Assembly: GCA_016931625.1 (NCBI GenBank)
Contig: JAFGEK010000164.1
Location: 1-42,468, forward strand
DNA: 42,468 nucleotides
Origin: Deltaproteobacteria bacterium
Lineage (GTDB): Bacteria > Myxococcota > XYA12-FULL-58-9 > JAFGEK01
Reading direction: 5' to 3'
The translations under genes were made by a program, and so were the position numbers. Under the pieces are notes generated by a model. That model had not been told where the DNA came from. It ran no database searches and worked only from the letters and a program-made list of their open reading frames with translations. Every line of letters starts with the position of its first letter. Position 1 is the first letter of the stretch. Below are positions 24,660 to 32,300 of the stretch, piece after piece.

Positions 24660-25262
24660 TCAGGTAATTGCAAGCACTATACAACTTGCATCATCAATAT
24701 CTTTACCATGTTTTGACACAATTTTATCTGCAATTTCTTGAGGTGTTGCTTTAACGCCAAGAGATGAACTAATTTCTTTTATACAGGTCGATAAAGAAAA
24801 CCGAGATGAAATCCCATCACTATAAATAGCTATGATATCATTAGATGCAATATTACAAGAAAATACTTTAACTGTGCGCACTCTACGCCCTAATATCCCA
24901 GCAATCGAAATAGGACGTATTGCATATTGGCTGATAGATTGTAGGGCAATATTGCCAATCCCAACAAAATGAAGCAATGATTTATCACGATCAATAACCA
25001 CTAATGCTACTGCGGCACCACGAGTAGATGATAAGTTGCGATTAGCTGAATGTATTACTTGTTCTAGTTGGCTAATATCAGCAGCTTGTTCTACAGCGTC
25101 ACAAAAAGCAGTTGCCGCGAGATTTGCATGTCGTCCATGACCAAGACCATCGGCAATAGCAATTACATAAAGTGCCGCTCTTTCAAAAGTGCGAATTACA
25201 TCACCGCAAATAAGCTCACCTTTGCATGATCGTTGTGACACACCACAAATAACAGTGTTCAT
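24660..25262 (-). CDS. RsbX-like PP2C/SpoIIE-type serine phosphatase
   Basis: This 200-aa PP2C-fold phosphatase has metal-binding D21, ADGLGHG (37-43), GIGNIAL (101-107), YSDGIS (147-152) and a terminal DIDDAS (188-193). There is no sensor domain, so it matches RsbX, which resets the stressosome by dephosphorylating RsbR and RsbS. Its start overlaps the RsbT-like gene stop (ATGA), giving strict coupling. It is the last gene of the operon. Confidence 0.88.
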   Translation of the reverse strand: MNTVICGVSQRSCKGELICGDVIRTFERAALYVIAIADGLGHGRHANLAATAFCDAVEQAADISQLEQVIHSANRNLSSTRGAAVALVVIDRDKSLLHFVGIGNIALQSISQYAIRPISIAGILGRRVRTVKVFSCNIASNDIIAIYSDGISSRFSLSTCIKEISSSLGVKATPQEIADKIVSKHGKDIDDASCIVLAIT

Positions 25263-25909
25263 CTATTTTTCTTAATCGCAGTTATTTTTGTTCCTCTGCC
25301 AGGTATGGTATCAATACGCAACTCATCCATCAAAGCCTTAACCCCAAGCAAACCTCTTCCCATACCAGTCTTTGAAATATATTCTCCGTTAAGAATTTGT
25401 TCGATATTATTAATACCAAGACCATTATCTTTGGCGATCACTTCTACACTCATTGGATCGCCGGTTTTGATTGAGACAACGATTTCACCACCTTTGGTAT
25501 ATTTTACGATATTACGTGCCAATTCAGAAATGGCTGTTGCAACTCTAATTTGAATAGAAGCAGGAAATCCGGCAGCCATACATAAATCTTGACCAGACTT
25601 GCGTGCCGCTAAAATGTCATACTCGTTATTAATTAAAGTAGTTATGGCGTTAGGCACTTCAGTTGTTTTATAAGCTTTTAATAATAAAAAACGCATACGA
25701 TTAAGGCATTGAGCACGACTTTTATCGTCATGCATATGCGCATTTAAACTTACAGATAATCGATTAAGAAAACGATCGACATCCGTACCTCTTGGCATCT
25801 CGAAATTTAAACCAGAAGCTTTTACCGTAGAAAAAAGTATTGCACGAGCAACGATCTCACCTACTGCATCACGTAAAATTTCTTGCATCTTCTCTTGTAA
25901 TTCATTCAT
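25259..25909 (-). CDS. rsbT: RsbT-like stressosome kinase with extra N-terminal domain
   Basis: In the known stressosome, RsbT phosphorylates RsbS/RsbR and is then released to activate its downstream partner. Here the kinase domain occupies about residues 95-216: N-box AISELARNIVKYT (E129, N133), DNGLGI (161-166) and GRGLLGVKALMDE (185-197). Canonical RsbT is only about 130 aa. The additional ~90-residue helical N-terminus, with several Cys/Met and Arg, is unlike it and may be a distinct regulatory or docking domain. The gene overlaps rsbS upstream and the phosphatase downstream by 4 nt each (ATGA). Confidence 0.87.
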   Translation of the reverse strand: MNELQEKMQEILRDAVGEIVARAILFSTVKASGLNFEMPRGTDVDRFLNRLSVSLNAHMHDDKSRAQCLNRMRFLLLKAYKTTEVPNAITTLINNEYDILAARKSGQDLCMAAGFPASIQIRVATAISELARNIVKYTKGGEIVVSIKTGDPMSVEVIAKDNGLGINNIEQILNGEYISKTGMGRGLLGVKALMDELRIDTIPGRGTKITAIKKNR

Positions 25910-26382
25910 ACGCTACTGCTTCCTCCCTCATTTGCAGCAGTACCGCTTTGGCGTTTAGTATCTGCTTCGCTATTGGCCGTTGTTTTCGTAATCTCGCTTA
26001 ATACTGCGTGTGAATCGCCAGCTTTAAGGGTTTCTATATAGTCAATTGCCGTCTCTAAATTAAGTGCTGTTTTTACTCCCGTTAGATCCATTCCCATTTC
26101 TACTAAGGTAATAGCAATCATAGCATCAAGGCCGGATATAACCGTATGTGTACCCATTAATTTTGCCATTAAGGCAATATCTCGCAGAGTGCGAGTAATA
26201 TAGGTATCCATAACATCGATACCCGAAACATCAATTATCAAGGCAACTGGTCCGCTACGTTCAATTTCAGCAGTAATATCATCTTTTAATTGCTTAACTA
26301 AGTCATCACTTAAGGCGACTTGAATTGGAACAATAAGATTACCATACAGTTTGATTAATGGAATCCGCAGACTAGATAGCAT
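25906..26382 (-). CDS. rsbS: RsbS-like STAS-domain stressosome scaffold
   Basis: 158 aa, a single STAS domain (about 1-120) matching RsbS: IPLIKLYGNLIVPIQ, then IIDVSGIDVMDTYITR. The phospho-acceptor Ser of canonical RsbS (DxxDS) is Thr60 here, still phosphorylatable. A low-complexity tail (about 122-158, Ser/Thr/Glu-rich) is an addition to the usual ~120-aa RsbS. It follows rsbR by 25 nt, with AAAGAGAGAG upstream, and overlaps the RsbT-like gene by 4 nt. Confidence 0.88.
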   Translation of the reverse strand: MLSSLRIPLIKLYGNLIVPIQVALSDDLVKQLKDDITAEIERSGPVALIIDVSGIDVMDTYITRTLRDIALMAKLMGTHTVISGLDAMIAITLVEMGMDLTGVKTALNLETAIDYIETLKAGDSHAVLSEITKTTANSEADTKRQSGTAANEGGSSSV

Positions 26383-26407
26383 AACTCTCTCTTTAATAAA
26401 CTTTTGT

Positions 26408-27172
26408 TTAGCTATGATGAGTAGATTTGAGACGTAAGCATTCTTTCAAACCAGCCTGCAAATCACGCATAGTGATTATAGCTGATAAATCTATACCCAG
26501 TTCGACAAGAGTTTGCGCGACAGCTGGGCGAATTCCGGTAACTACACATTTAGTACCTAGTAATTCAGCAGAACGAATAACCTTAATGAAATGGTCAGCA
26601 GTTCTAGTATCAACTACTTCGACGCCTGTTATATCAAGAATAACAAAACGCGCTTGGCGTGCTACCACTTCGTTAAGTAGCTTTTCCATCATTTCAGCAG
26701 TACGACGAGAATCAACTACACCAATAACCGGCAGCGCTAACACATCATCCCATACTTGCAAAATTGGAGTTGATAATTCTTGGATTGCTAGACGTTGATT
26801 TGTAATAGTTTCTACTTGTTTGCTAATTTCTTCAATAGTGTCATTTAATGCTGCGCTAAACTTTGCAATCAACTCATCGCTTGCCGTTAAACCAGACTCA
26901 CTTACTCTAGCATTAAGGCGACCCGACCTAACTTCAGATAAGACGTGAAAGCATTCAGATAAACCAATAGCAATATCCATTGATGTTGTCTGAAACACAT
27001 TCAAATCTCTTAATAGTTCATTAAGCAATTTACCAATTGTGACAGCTTGGTCGCCAGAAGGCCGCAGTTTTTCAACATCAACATGTACTTGGCAATCTCC
27101 TGCTTTGGCAGCTTCTAAAACTCGATGTAATTCGCTAATTACCAAAGCAATATCGGCATCGTTGTTCGCCAT
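26408..27172 (-). CDS. rsbR: RsbR-like stressosome sensor protein with HAMP-like N-terminus
   Basis: 254 aa from ATG 27172, with GCGGAG about 9 nt upstream; a TTG at 27187 would add only five residues. The C-terminal STAS domain (about 135-250) carries QELSTPILQVWDDVLALPVIG and DITGVEVVDT. The two phosphosite equivalents of Bacillus RsbRA are Ser155 and Thr189, and their 34-residue spacing equals that of T171/T205. The N-terminal half lacks the globin-like sensor of RsbRA and instead looks like helical HAMP-type segments (about 10-120). It probably projects from the stressosome core as the sensory turret. The input signal is unknown. Confidence 0.88.
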   Translation of the reverse strand: MANNDADIALVISELHRVLEAAKAGDCQVHVDVEKLRPSGDQAVTIGKLLNELLRDLNVFQTTSMDIAIGLSECFHVLSEVRSGRLNARVSESGLTASDELIAKFSAALNDTIEEISKQVETITNQRLAIQELSTPILQVWDDVLALPVIGVVDSRRTAEMMEKLLNEVVARQARFVILDITGVEVVDTRTADHFIKVIRSAELLGTKCVVTGIRPAVAQTLVELGIDLSAIITMRDLQAGLKECLRLKSTHHS

Positions 27173-27205
27173 AATAACACTCCGCAATATCCTTAACGAT
27201 CGTGA

Positions 27206-27427
27206 TTAAAATTTAATCTGAGCAATCTTAGAGTCACCCTGAATAGTAATAGCAAGCAATGTTTTTTGCATACGCTGACACCATTTACGCACGTCGTCTT
27301 CAAATGTTGTGCAGTCTGCCAGAACTTCCAGAATGTCTCCGCTATTCAACTCAGGCATTTTTGAAGCAATTTTAAGAATTGGCTGGGGGCATCTAAGCCC
27401 TGTTGCATCAAGTTTGACTGTAGCCAT
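27206..27427 (-). CDS. TusA/SirA-family sulfur-carrier-like protein
   Basis: This 73-aa protein has the TusA-family signature LDATGLRCPQPILKI with the sulfur-accepting Cys13, and the beta-alpha-beta-alpha-beta-beta pattern of the fold. TusA proteins receive persulfide sulfur from desulfurases and pass it on (tRNA thiolation, sulfur trafficking). AAAAGGGG lies about 8 nt before the ATG. It is 33 nt upstream of rsbR and on the same strand, so it leads the stressosome operon. No other sulfur-relay gene is present, so its physiological partner is unknown. Confidence 0.88.
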   Translation of the reverse strand: MATVKLDATGLRCPQPILKIASKMPELNSGDILEVLADCTTFEDDVRKWCQRMQKTLLAITIQGDSKIAQIKF

Positions 27428-27646
27428 AGTTAAACCCCTTTTTTATGATTTAATCCGCTTCCAATGTGATATCACCTTCAGTGTATCAAGGCTCGTAGTG
27501 GCAAGCTACGACCTTTTATTTTAACTTTCACCAATAATGCTACCGTTCGTTTATTTAGCACGCAACCTGATTTGGGGTGTCCCTGATTTTCCGTGTTTTT
27601 TAGGAGATTTTTTGCAAATATATTAGTAGCAAAGGTAGAATTAAAC
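27428..27646. promoter_or_regulatory. Divergent intergenic region with hairpin and T-tract
   Basis: 219 bp between tusA-rsb and the surface module; both promoters should lie here. Bases 27494-27510 can form a small hairpin (CGTAG / CTACG arms around TGGCAAG), followed by TTTTATTTT at 27514-27522, which looks like a short intrinsic terminator on the plus strand although no plus-strand gene precedes it. It could instead be a dispersed repeat or part of a leader. No known riboswitch motif is evident. Confidence 0.4.
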
Positions 27647-29356
27647 GTGATTCGTTTTTTTAAAAAATTAACGCATTGCGCATTAAAAATATTATTTTTG
27701 GCGCAATTTTGTATGCCTGTCTATATTTTTGCCAAAACTATACGTAAAAATACTTTAAATATTAATGTAGTACCAAATCGTATAGTTCTCGGTAAAAAAA
27801 ATGCTATAGCTGTTGTTGATATAACTGTTGGTGATGCAAATAGTCGAGCAGGTGTGGCTGGTCTTCGGGTTAAAACTACAGCCGGCAAAATTGAAAATTT
27901 ACATTATATCGGCAAAAATCAATTTCGTGCTTTTTTAAAACCACCCAGCGACAAATTTCCGCAAATAGCGGTTGTTAGTGTAGCGGATGTAGCCAAACTT
28001 GATACTGGGGATGCGCCACAAGTACAAATTGCAGCCGTAGCTTTTGCCGCCCCGCTTGAATTAAATGGAACTAGTGAGCCTGAAGTACAAGTAGTTATCG
28101 ATATTGGTAAAAACCGATTTGGCCCTGTAATTAGTGATACCAGCGGAAAGTTTACCATTCCTGTCATAGTTGAGCCTGGTGAAGGATGGGCAACCGCAAC
28201 TGCAAAAGATACCTTAGGAAATACATCCCACTCGCGTATTAATCTATATTTGCCGGTAGTACAAAGACTACAAACTTATATATTCCCCGAAACAATAATT
28301 ACCGATGGTGAAGACATTGGCTGGATTTATGTAACGAGTCTTGGTCCTACTGGAGCACCACGAGCTACCCCATTAACAGCTACGGTAAAACATGGCTGCA
28401 TTATAAAATCAGAAGTTATCGGTACTGGGCTCACCCGCTTTGCGTATCTTGCACCACGAATAGCAGATAATAGCAATGACACTCTCACACTTAACGCACC
28501 TAAATGGAAAATGAACGCAACTTTTAAAATTGCGCTCTCATCAGGACCACCTACTACAATTAAATATATTGCCTCACCATCACCAACCCCAGCAGATGGT
28601 AACACAAATACAAAACTACAAATAATGGCATATGATGCCTCAGGTAATCCTGCTTCTGGTCATAGTGTCGCAATTTCACTTGGTGAGTTAAGGTTAGCAG
28701 CAAATGAAATTAAACCAGGAGTATACGAATCCACTCTTGCACCTCGCCAGCTTGCCGGTGTCTTGACAGGTAAAATATTATTACAACCTCAAGCTCAACG
28801 ATGTATGCGCCCACGTGCGCTTAAACATAATAAATATATGTGGGTGCTTGATCGACGAGGTATCCCTTGTCTCGGTGAACTTATTGGTATTGCAGTGGAT
28901 GGCACAACTAAATGGCGACAATTAATTACTACCGGAGATGATATAAAAGGTGTAATCATACCAACTTCTAATGAAGATATATTATTAGTTTTTACTGATA
29001 TTTCTGGCGAACAGTATGTTGTCATACCACCTGAAAACAATCAGGACGAAAAATTAATTGTAATGCCTTTAATTGAACATCCAATTGAAGTGGCTTGGCG
29101 TGTTCCAGTTGCGGCAGAATTGCATCTAACTACGCTTGAAAAACAAACAGGCTGGGCGAAAATTCGGTTACTAAGTAATAGTATTGAAGATCTTGAGCAA
29201 CGAGTAAGTCTTGATGCTACCGGCGCCAGCATACAACCAATTGGTAAAGGTTTGAAATATATTGACTATACTATCAACTGGAGCTCAGGTCAAATTGTTG
29301 ACGTACTTGCTACTGACAAGCAAACGGGTATTTCAGCATGGCTGCGTTTAGAATAG
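27647..29356 (+). CDS. Secreted Ig-like-domain protein, partner of the giant outer-membrane protein
   Basis: About 569 aa from GTG 27647 (AAAGG about 11 nt upstream), which begins a signal peptide (RFFKKLTHCALKILFLAQFCM, likely cleaved near IFAKT). The GTG at 27593 would add 18 residues before it. The mature protein is beta-rich. Segments at about 95-260 and 300-380 have the Asp/Gly/Ser-rich pattern of Ig-like/invasin-type domains (ATVKHG..., TPADGNTNTKLQI...YDASGNPASGHSVAISLG). I cannot assign a function. Its stop overlaps the start of the 1838-aa gene, so the two are co-translated and probably interact at the surface. Confidence 0.7.
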   Translation: MIRFFKKLTHCALKILFLAQFCMPVYIFAKTIRKNTLNINVVPNRIVLGKKNAIAVVDITVGDANSRAGVAGLRVKTTAGKIENLHYIGKNQFRAFLKPPSDKFPQIAVVSVADVAKLDTGDAPQVQIAAVAFAAPLELNGTSEPEVQVVIDIGKNRFGPVISDTSGKFTIPVIVEPGEGWATATAKDTLGNTSHSRINLYLPVVQRLQTYIFPETIITDGEDIGWIYVTSLGPTGAPRATPLTATVKHGCIIKSEVIGTGLTRFAYLAPRIADNSNDTLTLNAPKWKMNATFKIALSSGPPTTIKYIASPSPTPADGNTNTKLQIMAYDASGNPASGHSVAISLGELRLAANEIKPGVYESTLAPRQLAGVLTGKILLQPQAQRCMRPRALKHNKYMWVLDRRGIPCLGELIGIAVDGTTKWRQLITTGDDIKGVIIPTSNEDILLVFTDISGEQYVVIPPENNQDEKLIVMPLIEHPIEVAWRVPVAAELHLTTLEKQTGWAKIRLLSNSIEDLEQRVSLDATGASIQPIGKGLKYIDYTINWSSGQIVDVLATDKQTGISAWLRLE

Positions 29357-32300
29357 CAACATATATCCCTAATAGTATAATTAGATCATTATATGTAGCT
29401 GTGTATTTAACTCGTACTAAAATTCACAAGTTATTTGTATTTATAACTTTTTTACTATTAGCACTATTTCCACATGCACTTCGTGCACAAGCAATATCAA
29501 TTAGCGGAGCACCAAACAGCATCTTTGATGGTAATGTTGTTGAGATAAATATCAGCAGCACTCCAATCTTAGCTATGTCAATGGATATCAGCTTGCCTGT
29601 TGGTTTTGAGCTTGTTGCTATAGAAAATAATCTTGGCGTAGTAATATTACAAAGCGAAGACCTCGGCACTACTTGCCCATTGTTAGGTGGTTATTATACT
29701 TGCAATATATCAGGTATATCTATTGGACCTGGAATAAATCCAGTATCTAGCTTAATAGAACAACAGATAAATTTTCCTGGCAGCGGTATATCTATATTAA
29801 ATGCTAAAGTTTTTGTGCGCTTAAAATTGCCGATATGTGCCCCACCGGTATTGCGAGTTTATGATGAATTCAACAATCCGGTACCATCTTTATCTTATGC
29901 GCCAATGGCACCATTATGTAGCTCGGTTGAAATCCCCACTGCTGTTGTTTTTGTGCCAACTGGTGGTAATGCTATAGCAAGCCGTAATGGTACGCCCTTA
30001 ATTTTGACTTTATACGCTCAAACAAACTCAGGTCTACAACCTATTTCTGAAGCTATTTCTGATCCAAATGTTCGTGCTAATATATTTAAATGCCGTCGTA
30101 CATCTGTTGATGCTACTTATGGTGCATGTGAAAGCGGTTCCTTTCCAGGTTTTCTCACCCTAGCAGCTTATAATAATTCTCCCGCAAGTATAATACTTAC
30201 AGCAGTTAATGACCCAAATCCTATCCCGGGGGATGCACAACTTGAAGCACAACTTGAAACAACTAATTCTATCTCAGGTTCGGTATTAATAACTGTAGAA
30301 CAACCAGTAGCTAATGGTTCATTAACCTTAGGGTCACAACCTGGGCTGACAATTAGCGAAAGTACGAACGTAACATTCAATGTAACCAACGCTTATAATG
30401 CAAATGGTGGTTATGAACCTCTTAAAGCTACTTGGGCGATTACCAATGTTTCACCAAGCATCAATGACTCTATTATACGTTCTTGGTTCAATGCTGCAGC
30501 AGCTTCATTAAATATTGCCCAATTGTTCGAACAAGTTACTAATGTAACTGTTGAAGCTAGCCATACTAATCCAGATTCAAGCGTAACCACGGCTAATTTA
30601 ACTTTAGCCATAGACGCTGCACCTATACCTCCAACTTCTTGTTTATTAGTTGCTGAGCAAAATACTATCGTCACCGATACCACAACCAACATAAGTATTG
30701 TTAGTGCTGATGGGCGTGACTTAAGTGACAATATCACAAACTGGAGCATTGTCAGCGGCACTGGCGAGCTTACCGTCGACCCTCAAAATCAAAATCTTGC
30801 TCACTATAAGTCGCCTACCGTAATTACCAATGCGCGGATACATGTTGAGTTATCGAACAGTATATGTGGCGAGACTAGTTTAGAAACTGACATTGAAGTA
30901 ATTGAAGATGTTCGACTTGCATTCGCTTTTGCAAAAAAAACAATAGCAACTGGCAATATTGCTATTGGACAAGCCACTATCACCAATTTAGTTCAAAGCC
31001 AACGCTCGGGACTCATTCTAAAGTTGAAATCATCTCCAGCTTTAGCTGTACTTAATAAATCACCTCGAACCGATTCTAAGACTATAATAGCCAAAAATAA
31101 CAGCGCAAGTGATATATCTGCCTATACTATTACGATTGATAATGAATCTACTCATCAAATTGAACATGCATTTTTAGCCCGTCATAGTGCTGGTTGCGGT
31201 AAAGCACATGTTGAACTGTCTCTGCATCGCTCGTTAAACGGCCCTGCTATTGCCCAAGCTTCTAGTAGTATTGAAATAGAATGTGATCCTGAACTTACAT
31301 TTGCTACGGTATTTGGCCGAGTCTTTGCAGACAGCAACAATAATCAAGTTCAAGATGATGATGAACCTGGTATTGCTGGTGCCTTAATTGCAAGTGCTGC
31401 TGGTGTCTATGCTGTTAGCGATCGCAACGGCAACTACCATTTAAATCGTTTAACCGTTGGACGTCATGTCATAAAAATAGATGCGGCAAGTTTACCGGAG
31501 GGAACTAAAGTAAATGAAGCAAGGCGTGAAGTGACTCTCACTCCTGGTGTTTTTGTACGATTAAGTTACGCTGTTGAAATACCAAAGCTTAAACTTGATT
31601 CATCGTTGCAACTTAATACCAATAAAAGTGGCATTATTATAAACCAAGGCAAACTTACTTATAAAGCCTGTTTTCATTTACCTCAAGATGGTATCTTAAC
31701 TGCATTGCGTGACAAGACCGTAATAATTGCGGATAAATCGTGTGCTGATTCGGATGAAGCTGTAGCCATCGAATTACCGCTAGCCCAAAATAATATTAAC
31801 TCTGATGACCATTGGTTATTACATCTACGTACTAAAGACGGTCGCATGTGGCTATGGGTTTTTGCTGTTCATATCTATCGCCGTACCAGTGGAGATCAGT
31901 TAGTCGTACCATGGGGACCACGTTTTATCGGCGGTTTAATATTGCCTTCAATAAATTTGCAAAATCGTCCATTGGTTTTTAATGCATTACTTGCTGAAGC
32001 TGTAAATTTAAAAATTTCTGCTACATCAACTGCGTCATGCTCGCTGGGCGGGAAAATTGGCCCGGATCAATGTCAATTAAGCTTAACCGAAACAGATCGC
32101 GAAGTGAGTATCGCATTTGATGCCCACGCTGATCGTGGTGGTGATGATCCTCCACTAATGTTTATCAGCTTACCGCTAGCTATAAGCCCGACAAGGCACT
32201 TTTTTGTAGGTAGGGCTAGTGCCCAAATTGAAGGACTATTACAAAAAGATCATAAACCACTTGGTAATGGTGGTGGTGCATTTTTTTACCGAGCACAACA

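Noticed and set aside
27494-27522. Intrinsic terminator of a plus-strand gene
   Set aside because: No plus-strand gene lies upstream; the flanking gene is transcribed away from it, so it is listed only as a hairpin within the divergent region.
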